From Butyrivibrio sp. (GTDB lineage: Bacteria > Bacillota > Clostridia > Lachnospirales > Lachnospiraceae), in NCBI RefSeq assembly GCF_017433805.1, contig NZ_JAFRGN010000013.1, forward strand, positions 310,001-374,000: DNA of 64,000 nucleotides. Reading direction: 5' to 3'. The notes under the pieces were generated by a model. The model searched no databases. It had not been told where the DNA came from and saw only the letters and a list, made by a program, of their open reading frames with translations. Below, one piece after another: positions 7,813 through 17,257 of the stretch (position 1 is the stretch's first letter; every line of letters starts with the position of its first letter). Both the position numbers and the translations under genes were made by a program.

Positions 7813-9066
7813 TTATCTAATTTTATCATTAATTGTATGAATAAATAACCCACTAAGTAGCTTAGGTTCAAACCATGTAGACTTAGGAGGCATGAGAAGT
7901 CCGGCGTCTGCCACATCAAAGAGTTCTGCTATTGATGTAGGATAAAGAGAAAACGCTAATTTGCAGTCTGTATGGCATCTCTTTTCCAGTTCATCAAGGC
8001 CTCTGATTCCGCCCACAAAGTCAATTCTCTTGTCTGTTCTCGGATCCCCTATACCAAGGACCGGGCCAAGTACATTGTTCTGAAGCACAGATACGTCAAG
8101 CCCCTCAACAGGATCAGAATTCTTAATGCTGTCTTTGGCATTTAACCTGTACCATTTATCCTCAAGGAAAAGGCCATACTCCCCTTTCTGAGAAGGCTTA
8201 ACCTGAGCATCAGACTCTTTTACCTCAAACATCTCTGAAAGCTTAGCCATAAAGTCATTTGCTGATAAGCCGTTCAAATCCTTAACCACTCTGTTGTAGT
8301 CCATGATCATAAGCTCATCATCAGGGAAAAGAACAGACAAAAAGTAATCAGACTGAAGTTTTCCCTTGATCTGGCCCTTTAGTTCTTCTCTTTTCCTAAG
8401 GCCAACCTTAACTGCTGATGCACATCTGTGGTGACCATCAGCAATATAGATTGAATCTATAGTAGTAAATACTCTGCAGATTGTTTCTGTCTCTTCAAGG
8501 TCAGAAATAACGAAGATTCGGTTGCGAACTCCATCCTCAGAGACGAATTCATATACAGGTTCATCCATCTCTTTTACCTTATCAACAAGGTCGGCGATCA
8601 GCTTGTTCTTCCTATAGCACAGGAAAATAGGTCCAGTCTGGGCTTCACAGGTATAGACATGATTTATTCTGTCCTGCTCTTTTTCTTCTCTTGTATTCTC
8701 ATGCTTCTTGATGACATTATTGAGATAATCATCAATTGAAGCACAGGCCACAATACCAGTCTGAGTGCGGCCATTCATTGTCTGCTCATATATATAGTAG
8801 CAAGGAGTTTCATCCTGGATAAAAGAGCCATCGGAAATCTTCCCCCAAAGCATTTCCTTAGCTTTATCGTATACTTCCTGCGCATACATATCCTGATCAG
8901 GTGCAAACTGCGTCTCAGGTCTGTCTATAGCAAGAAAAGAATCAGGTTTTCTCTGAACCTTCTCATAAGCCTCCTGTCTGTTAAAAACATCATAAGGAAG
9001 CGAAGCTATTTTTTCTTCAAGTCCTGAAGCAGGTCTATACGCCTTAAAAGGCTTGATATCTGCCAT
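7813..9066 (-). CDS. DUF1015 family protein
   Basis: This 417-aa cytosolic protein begins MADIKPFKAYRPASGLEEKI, followed by LPYDVFNRQEA and SFLAIDRPE. It has the central DGHHRCASA motif near residue 217, all typical of DUF1015. The biochemical function is not established as far as I know. The family is often found next to serC and serA in Clostridia and Bacteroides, as here, so a link to serine or 3-phosphoserine metabolism is likely. The GHHR-type motif is reminiscent of ParB/sulfiredoxin-like nucleotide-binding folds. ATG 9066 has a TTGGAGGATG ribosome site. A strong hairpin lies between serA and this gene. Confidence 0.9.
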   Translation of the reverse strand: MADIKPFKAYRPASGLEEKIASLPYDVFNRQEAYEKVQRKPDSFLAIDRPETQFAPDQDMYAQEVYDKAKEMLWGKISDGSFIQDETPCYYIYEQTMNGRTQTGIVACASIDDYLNNVIKKHENTREEKEQDRINHVYTCEAQTGPIFLCYRKNKLIADLVDKVKEMDEPVYEFVSEDGVRNRIFVISDLEETETICRVFTTIDSIYIADGHHRCASAVKVGLRKREELKGQIKGKLQSDYFLSVLFPDDELMIMDYNRVVKDLNGLSANDFMAKLSEMFEVKESDAQVKPSQKGEYGLFLEDKWYRLNAKDSIKNSDPVEGLDVSVLQNNVLGPVLGIGDPRTDKRIDFVGGIRGLDELEKRCHTDCKLAFSLYPTSIAELFDVADAGLLMPPKSTWFEPKLLSGLFIHTINDKIR

Positions 9067-9104
9067 AATTCATCCTCCAACAATACTCATGTAGTCATAA
9101 ATAT

Positions 9105-9146
9105 AATAATATCGGGCAGGAACCGCGATTCCCACCCGATTATTAT
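9105..9146 (-). other. Intercistronic hairpin between serA and DUF1015
   Basis: On the minus strand AATAATCGGGTGGGAATC pairs with GGTTCCTGCCCGATATTATT apart from one two-base bulge, giving a long stable stem with a tiny loop. It is followed by ATATTTATG rather than a clear T-run. It may act as a partial terminator or RNA-processing stem that lowers expression of the downstream genes relative to serC-serA. Confidence 0.6.
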
Positions 9147-9163
9147 AGCATATATAGGGAGTT

Positions 9164-10333
9164 TTATACGTCCTTGCGAACGATTCTTACTCTGATAACA
9201 TCATCGATCTTCTCGATTTTGCTAACGATAGCATCCTCAATCTCATCCTCAAGATCGATAAGTGTATAAGCATAGTCACCACGTGACTTATTGCTCATGT
9301 CCTTGATGTTGTATCCAGCATTTCCAAGGAAGGAAGTGAACTGACTGATCATATTAGCTACATTCTTGTGAATTATAGCAAGTCTTGGGCCAGCACATAC
9401 GCCCATATCACAGTTAGGAAGGTTAACTGAGTTGTTGATGTTACCATTCTCAAGATAATCCTTGAGCTCAAGAACGGCCTTAACAGCGCAGTTATCCTCA
9501 GATTCCTCTGTAGAAGCTCCAAGATGAGGAATTACGATACATCCATCGTGACCAGCAATTGTAGGATTTGGGAAATCTGTTACATACTTGCGGATCTTAC
9601 CTGAATTGATTCCTGCAAGAACATCAACTTCATTGCAGAGAATATCTCTAGCAAGGTTAATGAGGATTACGCCCTTTTTCATCTTAGCAATAGCAGCCTC
9701 GTTGATCATTCCCTTTGTAGAATCAAGAGCAGGAACATGAATTGTAATGATATCGCACTTTGAATAGATATCATCTACATTTGTAACGTGCTTAACATCT
9801 GAAGAAAGTCTCCATGCTGCGTCAATTGAAAGATATGGATCATAGCCATAAACTTCCATACCCAGCTGACGAGCAGCGTTAGCAACTCTTACGCCGATAG
9901 CTCCCAGTCCAATGATACCGAGCTTTTTACCAAAGATTTCAGTTCCAGCAAATTTCTTTTTGCTCTTCTCTGTAAGCTTGGCAATGTCAGGATCACCAGC
10001 ATTAGCCTTAACCCACTCAGTTCCACCGATGATATCACGGCTTGCGATAAGCATAGCTGCAAGAACCATCTCTTTTACGCCGTTGGCATTAGCACCTGGT
10101 GTGTTGAAAACAACGATACCCTTCTTGGCACAATCATCTGTAGGAATATTATTAACACCAGCGCCAGCTCTTGCGATAGCAAGAAGGTTATCAGAAAATT
10201 CCATTTCAAGCATGTTGGCACTTCTAACGAGAATGCCATCAGCATCATCTACATTATCAACAGCCTCGTACTGATCAGTGAAATTATTAAGACCAATCTT
10301 GGCAATAGGGTTCATACACTTATACTTGTACAC
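9164..10333 (-). CDS. serA: D-3-phosphoglycerate dehydrogenase
   Basis: This 389-aa NAD-dependent 2-hydroxyacid dehydrogenase has the Rossmann motif GLGAIGVRVANAARQLGMEV (about 142-161). The catalytic Arg lies in NLARDILCNE and the catalytic His in IPHLGAST. A C-terminal ACT domain (about 315-389) is present, as expected for the short SerA class without the intervening domain. It oxidises 3-phosphoglycerate to 3-phosphohydroxypyruvate, the first step of serine synthesis. The start is GTG 10333, supported by CAAGGAGGAAACC just upstream and by the usual MYKYKCMNPIA beginning. It follows serC by 24 bases. The ACT domain suggests feedback control by serine. Confidence 0.96.
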   Translation of the reverse strand: MYKYKCMNPIAKIGLNNFTDQYEAVDNVDDADGILVRSANMLEMEFSDNLLAIARAGAGVNNIPTDDCAKKGIVVFNTPGANANGVKEMVLAAMLIASRDIIGGTEWVKANAGDPDIAKLTEKSKKKFAGTEIFGKKLGIIGLGAIGVRVANAARQLGMEVYGYDPYLSIDAAWRLSSDVKHVTNVDDIYSKCDIITIHVPALDSTKGMINEAAIAKMKKGVILINLARDILCNEVDVLAGINSGKIRKYVTDFPNPTIAGHDGCIVIPHLGASTEESEDNCAVKAVLELKDYLENGNINNSVNLPNCDMGVCAGPRLAIIHKNVANMISQFTSFLGNAGYNIKDMSNKSRGDYAYTLIDLEDEIEDAIVSKIEKIDDVIRVRIVRKDV

Positions 10334-10357
10334 TTTAGGTTTCCTCCTTGTATCCGA

Positions 10358-11437
10358 TCAGTTATTCTTTTCAAATTCATTCATGAAATCAACTAGCTTC
10401 TGAACGCCTTCCTGAGGCATTGCGTTGTAGATACTAGCTCTCATTCCGCCAACAGTTCTATGTCCCTTAAGGCTTACAAAGCCTGCCTTAGTAGCTTCAG
10501 CAATAAACTTAGCATTGAGTTCTTCGCTATCTGTTACGAAAGGAACATTCATAAGTGAACGATCCTCAGGTCTAACTGTTCCCTTGAACATCTTGCTCTG
10601 ATCAAGATAGTCATAAAGAATCTTGGCCTTAGCTTCGTTTCTCTTCTTCATCTCCTCAAGACCACCCTGAGCCTTAAGCCACTTGAATACAAGGCCGCAC
10701 ATGTAGATGCTCCAGCAGTTAGGTGTGTTGTATAAAGAACCATTGTCTGCCTGTGTCTTCCACTTGAGCATTGTAGGTGTGTATGTAGGAACATCATCTG
10801 TAATGAGGTCTTCTCTGATAATGCTGATAACAAGACCAGCAGGTCCTACGTTCTTCTGTACACCGCCGTAGATAACCCCGTACTTGGTTACATCTACAGG
10901 CTCTGACAAGAAGCAGGATGAAACGTCTGATACAAGAATATGTCCCTTTGTGTTAGGAAGTGTCTTGAACTTTGTTCCATAGATTGTATTGTTCTCGCAG
11001 ATGTATACATAATCAAGATCATCAGGAATATCAAGATCTGAACAATCAGGAATATATGAGAAAGTCTTATCAGCACTTGATGCAAGCTCTACAGCCTCAC
11101 CATACTTCTGAGCTTCCTGATATGCCTTCTTAGCCCACTGACCAGTAATGATATATCCAGCCTTTTTATTCTTCATAAGGTTAAGAGGAACTGCTGCAAA
11201 CTGCTGGCTTGCGCCACCCTGTAAAAAAAGAACCTTGTAGTTATCAGGGATATTCATAAGATCTCTGATGTCCTGCTCTGCAGTCTGAATAACCTTGTCG
11301 AAGGTCTTTGATCTATGGCTCATCTCATTGATAGACATTCCGCATCCATCATAATCAAGCATCTCTGCAGCTGCCTGCTTAAGTACTTCCTCTGGCAGAA
11401 CCGCTGGGCCTGCTGAAAAATTGTAAACTCGTGACAT
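10358..11437 (-). CDS. serC: Phosphoserine aminotransferase
   Basis: The protein of about 359 aa starts MSRVYNFSAGPAVLPEEVL, the SerC signature. It has the PLP-loop region LFLQGGASQQFAAVP and VSDVSSCFLSEPVDV, then YGGVQKNVGPAGL with the Schiff-base Lys. It converts 3-phosphohydroxypyruvate and glutamate to phosphoserine. I placed the start at ATG 11437 because AGGAGGAGCAACGA lies directly upstream; the longer frame from 11458 would translate through this ribosome site. It leads the serC-serA-DUF1015-GlgB-like run. Confidence 0.96.
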   Translation of the reverse strand: MSRVYNFSAGPAVLPEEVLKQAAAEMLDYDGCGMSINEMSHRSKTFDKVIQTAEQDIRDLMNIPDNYKVLFLQGGASQQFAAVPLNLMKNKKAGYIITGQWAKKAYQEAQKYGEAVELASSADKTFSYIPDCSDLDIPDDLDYVYICENNTIYGTKFKTLPNTKGHILVSDVSSCFLSEPVDVTKYGVIYGGVQKNVGPAGLVISIIREDLITDDVPTYTPTMLKWKTQADNGSLYNTPNCWSIYMCGLVFKWLKAQGGLEEMKKRNEAKAKILYDYLDQSKMFKGTVRPEDRSLMNVPFVTDSEELNAKFIAEATKAGFVSLKGHRTVGGMRASIYNAMPQEGVQKLVDFMNEFEKNN

Positions 11438-11618
11438 TTCGTTGCTCCTCCTAATCATTCCTTATGTTTTTATTCATTTTTATCGAATTAGTGATAAAAT
11501 ACTTTGTCGGTTTAAATCGATAAAACAATCCTTAAAAATCATTTTACTTTCAAAATATTTTTTGTCAATATCGTTATTCAATAATTAATGTTATTGAATT
11601 ATTTTTTTGTAATATAAA

Positions 11619-11659
11619 GCACCAGATAATTCACTTTGTAAATATGAATTATCCGATGC
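11619..11659 (-). terminator. Hairpin in the serC upstream region (possible terminator of the small membrane ORF)
   Basis: GCACCAGATAATTCA (11619-11633) faces TGAATTATCCGATGC (11645-11659). On the minus strand the two imperfect positions become G-U wobbles, giving a 15-pair stem, so the structure suits minus-strand RNA. The downstream T content is modest (GCTTTATATT). The rest of 11438-11726 is AT-rich; I see no T-box or other riboswitch core in it. Confidence 0.5.
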
Positions 11660-11726
11660 CATATTCGTTTAGCACTATATGTAAAATTCTTCCTGACAGC
11701 TTAATTCAAGCCGCTTACGTACGTAT

Positions 11727-11987
11727 TTAATGATTGATAATATAGCACAAAACCAGCAATCCAATCATGTACATTACCCAAAGAAATCCGCCGATGATCG
11801 CTGCAATTTTTGCAATTAGATATTTCTTTTTGGCTGCATCAAATCTCATATTTTGTGCCTCTTTCATTCCAAGAATTCCAAAAAGAATTACCGGACCACC
11901 TGTAAATACTCCGCAGACTATTCCACAAAGTGCAATTTCCACAAGTCCGATTATTAAGCCATTACATATTGCATCTAATTGAACCAT
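11727..11987 (-). CDS. Small membrane protein, DUF4190-like, uncertain
   Basis: The frame is open from 12131, but its first 48 residues look like random AT-rich translation. From Met 11987 it reads as a credible 86-aa membrane protein: a hydrophobic segment (GLIIGLVEIALCGIVC), a polar loop (GMKEAQNMRFDAAKKKYLIAK) and a second hydrophobic segment (IAAIIGGFLWVMYMIGLLVL). This NGL-helix-loop-helix pattern recalls DUF4190-type proteins. I see no clear ribosome site before 11987, so it may be a remnant of a longer gene. It sits between the terminator of the L,D-transpeptidase gene and serC. No function can be assigned. Confidence 0.4.
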   Translation of the reverse strand: MVQLDAICNGLIIGLVEIALCGIVCGVFTGGPVILFGILGMKEAQNMRFDAAKKKYLIAKIAAIIGGFLWVMYMIGLLVLCYIINH

Positions 11988-12155
11988 ATAGCCATAATAG
12001 ATGCAGATTTCCAGTAGATTCAAGTATTGAGTGCATCTATAATGATAGAACCATTGATTTTTGATGAAAACGATAAGCAGAAACACCATAAACGAGCATC
12101 GATAATAGCAAAATGAATAGAATTGATGCAATTCAATTTAAAAATGGGCCAAAGC

Positions 12156-12189
12156 AAAAAACACACCAGCGCGCAAGCACTGATGTGTT
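12156..12189 (-). terminator. Rho-independent terminator of the ilv/L,D-transpeptidase transcript
   Basis: On the minus strand ACACATCAG and CTGGTGTGT form a nine-pair stem (one G-U pair) around a ten-base loop, followed directly by TTTTTTGC. It lies about 70 bases after the L,D-transpeptidase stop codon. Confidence 0.8.
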
Positions 12190-12255
12190 CTAACAATTCA
12201 AAAATATAATAGATAAACCGTTCTCTGGTCCAGCGACCAATTGTACAATTCATCA

Positions 12256-13833
12256 TCAATAATGCAAAATAACCGGAGTTCCAACCTCTGCAACTTCCCA
12301 GAGAACAGAAACCTTATCTTCAGGGCAATTTATACATCCATGGGAGCCGTCAGTTTTGTAAATTTCATCACCAAATTCACTGCGCCAGTTAGCATCATGA
12401 ATACCTACTCCCTTATTAACTCCGAGCCAATAATTAACATAGGACACGTAATCAACGCCTCGAAGGTAGGTGTGATATCGTTTGTTGTAGATATCAAAGA
12501 TACCTGTAGGAGTAGCTCTTCCTCTGTTAACATTGCCTGTAACAACAGGCATATCCATATTAAGAGCGCCGTCTACATAGTAGTACAGATGCTGCTTGTT
12601 CATATCAACTTCGATGTAAGTGTCACCCAGCATCTCTCTAGCATTATATTCTTTGGTTCCCTTTATAAAAATATCGTTTCCCGAATCCTTGTCAGAATTC
12701 TTTTCATCTTCTCCGTCTAGGAAAGCATTACAGATACTATCATACAGAGCCTTGCCATCTATGAGCGAGCCATCGCCCTTTTTGCCACTGCTGATAAGTA
12801 CCTGATCAGTGATTCCCTTTCTGTACCTGTCCATGCACCAGCCAGTTGTATACTGATCAGCAAGATTCATGGCATATTCATAGATTCTGCTCTCAGAGAT
12901 TATGAGATTACCATTCTCATCCTCAATAAGTCCCTGATTATCATAAAAGCTGTCTTCTTCAGAGATCTCTTTTTCCTGACCACCTATAATAAATAAGCCA
13001 GAACCAGGATTATTCTTATCCTTCTCCTCTAAGAGAGCATCTTCAAGTTCTCCGTTTGCTAGTATGAAATCACTAATATCGCCTGCATCAACGACAATTT
13101 TCTCATCAAACAGGGTAAAAGAAATATCTCGTGACTGAAGTGCATCGATCTTAGCAAATTCTGTGGCAATATCCTCGTGGTCGTAAATAAGCTGTTCAGA
13201 AATATCCGTGTAGTTCTCATTAGTATACTCATCAACACCACTTGTCTCGATTTTGTATCTTTGAGTCAGATCAAATTCCGGTTCAAACCTATAGATTGCA
13301 TCCTTAATGTTGTAATAGATGTTATCCATTATAGGCAGGTAACTGTAATTTGATTCAATCTTGTAGCCGTTATCCCCTTTAACAAGCCGAGCATAAAGTT
13401 CATCATAAGATGTCAGTGCATCCCATTCCAGAAGTCTGTATAAGAGCTCTGTTTCATCAAAAGAAACATGTGGCATTATCTCACTAGCAAGATTCTTCTT
13501 CCTGTAAAGAGTCTGCCACCATTTAAAGCCTCCTCTACATGTCATGATGGTATTAAGTGAAGGCTCAAAGGTGTAAACCATCTTGATATCGTCGCCTGAT
13601 ATAAACAGTTCCTCGCCATTTATATCAATTACCCTGATACCATCATATGGATACTTTTTAATAAGCTCAGCATCAACTTCTTCTACAGTCTTACCGGTAC
13701 AATAAATATCGTCAATCCAGATAAACGCTGGAAAGACGCCCTCATACCATAAACTTAGGAATACATAGAGCGAACCACACACAACCAAAACGCATGCGCA
13801 TATAAGCGCTGCTATCAGGCCTCTTTTTTTCAT
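12256..13833 (-). CDS. L,D-transpeptidase (YkuD) with N-terminal membrane anchor
   Basis: The 525-aa protein starts MKKRGLIAALICACVLVVCG, a single N-terminal membrane anchor or uncleaved signal. A long extracytoplasmic region follows whose start (IWIDDIYCTGKTVEEVDAEL) looks like the PG_binding_4 domain found in clostridial L,D-transpeptidases. The C-terminal YkuD domain (about residues 405-525) shows IEVDMNKQHLYYYVDG, ATPTGIFDIYNK, GVGIHDANWR and the active-site GSHGCINCPED with catalytic Cys. It should form 3-3 peptidoglycan cross-links or attach proteins. ATG 13833 is chosen because GAGGAG lies just upstream; the frame from TTG 13845 overlaps that site. It follows ilvB by 35 bases, so it may be read from the leu/ilv transcript. 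Confidence 0.93.
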   Translation of the reverse strand: MKKRGLIAALICACVLVVCGSLYVFLSLWYEGVFPAFIWIDDIYCTGKTVEEVDAELIKKYPYDGIRVIDINGEELFISGDDIKMVYTFEPSLNTIMTCRGGFKWWQTLYRKKNLASEIMPHVSFDETELLYRLLEWDALTSYDELYARLVKGDNGYKIESNYSYLPIMDNIYYNIKDAIYRFEPEFDLTQRYKIETSGVDEYTNENYTDISEQLIYDHEDIATEFAKIDALQSRDISFTLFDEKIVVDAGDISDFILANGELEDALLEEKDKNNPGSGLFIIGGQEKEISEEDSFYDNQGLIEDENGNLIISESRIYEYAMNLADQYTTGWCMDRYRKGITDQVLISSGKKGDGSLIDGKALYDSICNAFLDGEDEKNSDKDSGNDIFIKGTKEYNAREMLGDTYIEVDMNKQHLYYYVDGALNMDMPVVTGNVNRGRATPTGIFDIYNKRYHTYLRGVDYVSYVNYWLGVNKGVGIHDANWRSEFGDEIYKTDGSHGCINCPEDKVSVLWEVAEVGTPVILHY

Positions 13834-13868
13834 TTTTCTCCTCAAAACAATACTTTTTTATTACAAGA

Positions 13869-15551
13869 TCACTTGGACTTTGCAGATAAATCTTTCTCAT
13901 CAAAAGCATCGCTAATAGAAGCTCCCGCAGGAACCATAGGGAATACTTTATCGTCCTCCTCTATTATACAATCAATAAGCACAGGTTTGTCAGATTTAAG
14001 TGCTTTTTTTAACGCTGGAGCGACCTCGCTCTTCTTGGTAACACGAATAGCCTCGCAACCAAGCCCCTCAGCGACCTTGCAGTAATCAACTTTATCAGAA
14101 AAAATGGTCTGTGAATAGTGTTTCTCGTAAAAAAGTGTCTGCCACTGCCTAACCATACCAAGAACGCTATTATTGATAACGATCTCAATAATAGGCAGAT
14201 TGTATCTGGATGCAGTAGCCAGCTCATTCATATTCATTCTAAAGCAGCCATCACCAGCGATATTGATAACCTGCTTGTCAGGATTGCCAACCTTGGCACC
14301 AATGCAGGCTCCGAGACCATAGCCCATTGTTCCAAGTCCGCCACTTGTCAGGAATGTTCGAGGATTCTTATATTTATAATACTGTGCAGCCCACATCTGA
14401 TGCTGTCCAACATCTGTAGTGATAATGGCATCATCTTTTGTGAGTTTATCAAGTTCTTCAATGATATATGGGCAGGTAAGTTTACCCTCATCATAGAAAA
14501 GAGGGAATTTCTTCTTGTAATCATCAATCTTAGCAAGCCATTCGCTGTGATCCATCTGTTCAAGTTTGCTGTTAAGAGCACTCAAAACAAGCTTGAGGTC
14601 GCCAACAACAGCATAATTAACGCGAATGTTCTTGTTGATCTCAGCTGCATCCACGTCTATCTGCAGTATCTTGGCCTTAGAAGCAAAGGTCTTGGCATTA
14701 CCGGTAACTCTGTCTGAGAATCTGGCACCTAGTGTAATTAAAAGGTCGCACTCACTAACTCCAAAGTTAGAAGTCTTGGTTCCATGCATACCAATCATGC
14801 CTGTATAGAGCTTATGAGTACCATCAAACGCGCCCTTACCCATAAGTGTGTCGCATACGGGAGCCTGAATGAGTTCCGCAAACTTTTTTAACTCCTTGGA
14901 AGCACCTGAAATAACAGCGCCACCGCCAACATAGATGTATGGTCTCTTGGAAGCCTTGATCATCTTGATAGCTGCATTGATATCGTCGGATTTAAAGGTC
15001 TTCTCTGGTTCTTCATCTGCAATAACTACAGGTCTAAAATCACAGGTCTTGGCAGTAACATCCTTGGTAATATCCACAAGTACAGGACCTGGTCTGCCTG
15101 TTCTGGCAATCTTGAAAGCTTTGCGAATTGTATCAGCAAGTTCTTTTACATCCTTGACGATATATCCATGCTTGGTAATAGGCATAGTAATACCTGCAAT
15201 ATCAACCTCCTGGAAAGAATCCTTACCAAGTAGAGGAAGATTTACATTACAGGTAATAGCAACCATAGGAACTGAATCCATATAAGCTGTAGCAATACCT
15301 GTTACAAGATTTGTTGAACCAGGGCCACTGGTAGCAAAGCATACGCCAACCTTACCTGTAGATCTTGCATAACCATCAGCAGCGTGGGCTGCACCCTGCT
15401 CATGGCTTGTAAGAACATGCAAAAAATCATCACCCTGTTTATATAATTCATCGTAAATGTTAAGGATTGTTCCGCCAGGATATCCAAAAATTGTATCCAC
15501 ACCCTGTTCTTTCAAACATTCCAATACGATCTGAGCACCAGTTAACTGCAT
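13869..15551 (-). CDS. ilvB: Acetolactate synthase, large (catalytic) subunit
   Basis: This 560-aa thiamine-diphosphate enzyme opens MQLTGAQIVLECLKEQGVDTIFGYPGG with the catalytic Glu in TSHEQGAAHAADGYAR. It has the FAD/central domain and the ThDP motif GDGCFRMNMNELATASRYNLPIIEIVINN. Length and motifs match biosynthetic acetohydroxyacid synthase, which condenses pyruvate to acetolactate, or pyruvate and 2-ketobutyrate, for valine, leucine and isoleucine. I saw no ilvN regulatory subunit in the window. It follows ilvD by 21 bases and has an AGAGGAG ribosome site. Confidence 0.96.
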   Translation of the reverse strand: MQLTGAQIVLECLKEQGVDTIFGYPGGTILNIYDELYKQGDDFLHVLTSHEQGAAHAADGYARSTGKVGVCFATSGPGSTNLVTGIATAYMDSVPMVAITCNVNLPLLGKDSFQEVDIAGITMPITKHGYIVKDVKELADTIRKAFKIARTGRPGPVLVDITKDVTAKTCDFRPVVIADEEPEKTFKSDDINAAIKMIKASKRPYIYVGGGAVISGASKELKKFAELIQAPVCDTLMGKGAFDGTHKLYTGMIGMHGTKTSNFGVSECDLLITLGARFSDRVTGNAKTFASKAKILQIDVDAAEINKNIRVNYAVVGDLKLVLSALNSKLEQMDHSEWLAKIDDYKKKFPLFYDEGKLTCPYIIEELDKLTKDDAIITTDVGQHQMWAAQYYKYKNPRTFLTSGGLGTMGYGLGACIGAKVGNPDKQVINIAGDGCFRMNMNELATASRYNLPIIEIVINNSVLGMVRQWQTLFYEKHYSQTIFSDKVDYCKVAEGLGCEAIRVTKKSEVAPALKKALKSDKPVLIDCIIEEDDKVFPMVPAGASISDAFDEKDLSAKSK

Positions 15552-15572
15552 CTTTTCATACTCCTCTTTTAC

Positions 15573-17243
15573 TTATTTTATTTCAAGGATAGCTCCACGG
15601 TTACCACTTGTTACAAGCTCTCTGTAGCGAGCAAGATATCCTGTATTAACCTTAGGCTCTCTAGGCTGCCATTTCTCTCTTCTCTTGGCGAGCTCTTCAT
15701 CAGAAACCTTAACATTAAGAGAGTTGTTAGGAATATCAATACTGATGATATCACCCTCTTCGATAAGTGCAATAGGTCCACCTACAGCAGCTTCGGGAGA
15801 TACATGTCCGATGGAAGCACCACGGCTTGCACCTGAGAATCTACCATCTGTGATAAGAGCAACAGTTGAGCCAAGTCCCATTCCGGCAATAGCTGATGTA
15901 GGATTGAGCATCTCTCTCATACCAGGGCCGCCCTTAGGGCCTTCATATCTGATAACAACAACGTCTCCAGCAACAATCTTGCCACCAAGAATTGCAGAAA
16001 TAGCATCCTCTTCACAGTCGAATACTCTTGCAGGTCCTTCATGCGTCATCATCTCAGGAGCAACAGCTGACTTTTTAACAATACCTGTATCAGGAGCTAT
16101 GTTGCCCTTAAGGACTGCAATACCGCCTGACTGCATGTATGGATTCTCGATAGGTCTGATAACCTCTGGATTAAGGTTACGTACGCCCTCAAGGTTTTCT
16201 TTTACAGTCTTACCAGTAGCTGTGATCACATCTGTGTTGATGAGGTTCTTCTTAACAAGTTCGCTCATAACAGCAAGAACACCACCAGCCTCGTTGAGGT
16301 CTTCCATGTATGTTGGGCCAGCAGGTGCAAGGTGACACAGGTTAGGAGTCTTAGCTGATACTTCGTTAGCAATTTCCATATCAAGTTCAACACCAGCTTC
16401 ATGCGCGATAGCTGGAAGATGAAGCATTGTGTTTGTTGAGCAGCCAAGTGCCATATCCATAGCCATAGCATTCATGAATGCATCCTTGGTCATGATATCC
16501 TTAGGTCTGATATTCTTCTCAATAAGATTCATTACAGCGTAACCAGCATGCTTAGCAAGTCTGATACGTGCAGAATAAACAGCTGGGATTGTTCCGTTTC
16601 CAGGAAGTCCCATACCAATAGCCTCTGTAAGGCAGTTCATAGAGTTAGCTGTGTACATACCTGAACATGAGCCACAGGTAGGACAAGCCTTCTCTTCATA
16701 TTCGCAGAGCTTCTCGTTAGTCATCTTGCCTGCTGATACGCTACCAACAGCCTCAAACATAGATGAAAGTGAAGTCTTATGACCATCTACTCTACCAGCC
16801 ATCATAGGGCCGCCGGATACGAATACAGTAGGGATATTAACTCTTGCAGCAGCCATAAGAAGGCCAGGAACATTCTTATCACAGTTAGGGATACATACCA
16901 TACCATCAAAAGCATGAGCCTTGGCGAGACACTCAGTACTGTCAGCAATAAGGTCTCTTGTTACAAGTGAATACTTCATTCCAATGTGTCCCATAGCAAT
17001 ACCATCGCATACAGCAATAGCTGGAACAACTACTGGCATACCACCAGCCTCAGCAACAGCAAGCTTAACAGCTTCTGTGATCTTATCAAGATTCATATGT
17101 CCTGGAACGATTTCATTATATGAACTAACAATACCAATAAGAGGTTTTCTTCTCTCCTCTTCGGTAAATCCAAGAGCATTAAACAAACTTCTGTGTGGAG
17201 CCTGCTGAAGGCCTTCCATTACTCTGTCACTATTCATAGCCAT
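15573..17243 (-). CDS. ilvD: Dihydroxy-acid dehydratase
   Basis: The 556-aa length matches the family. The cluster-ligand cysteines appear in [10 protein letters not shown] and [19 protein letters not shown], the IlvD/Edd signature; [10 protein letters not shown] and [10 protein letters not shown] near the C-terminus are also typical. It dehydrates dihydroxy acids to 2-keto acids in branched-chain amino acid synthesis using an Fe-S cluster. ATG 17243 has an AAAGGAGAG ribosome site. Its neighbours are ilvB (21 bases downstream) and a membrane protein gene (14 bases upstream). Confidence 0.97.
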   Translation of the reverse strand: MAMNSDRVMEGLQQAPHRSLFNALGFTEEERRKPLIGIVSSYNEIVPGHMNLDKITEAVKLAVAEAGGMPVVVPAIAVCDGIAMGHIGMKYSLVTRDLIADSTECLAKAHAFDGMVCIPNCDKNVPGLLMAAARVNIPTVFVSGGPMMAGRVDGHKTSLSSMFEAVGSVSAGKMTNEKLCEYEEKACPTCGSCSGMYTANSMNCLTEAIGMGLPGNGTIPAVYSARIRLAKHAGYAVMNLIEKNIRPKDIMTKDAFMNAMAMDMALGCSTNTMLHLPAIAHEAGVELDMEIANEVSAKTPNLCHLAPAGPTYMEDLNEAGGVLAVMSELVKKNLINTDVITATGKTVKENLEGVRNLNPEVIRPIENPYMQSGGIAVLKGNIAPDTGIVKKSAVAPEMMTHEGPARVFDCEEDAISAILGGKIVAGDVVVIRYEGPKGGPGMREMLNPTSAIAGMGLGSTVALITDGRFSGASRGASIGHVSPEAAVGGPIALIEEGDIISIDIPNNSLNVKVSDEELAKRREKWQPREPKVNTGYLARYRELVTSGNRGAILEIK

Positions 17244-17257
17244 TTTACTTCTCTCCT

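Noticed and set aside
11438..11726. T-box or serine-responsive riboswitch upstream of serC
   Set aside because: I see only AT-rich sequence and one hairpin near 11619-11659. There is no specifier loop, no T-box sequence and no antiterminator pair.
11988..12131. N-terminal extension of the small membrane ORF
   Set aside because: It is AT-rich, has an unconvincing composition and no ribosome site, and begins right after the terminator at 12156-12189. I annotate only the part from 11987.
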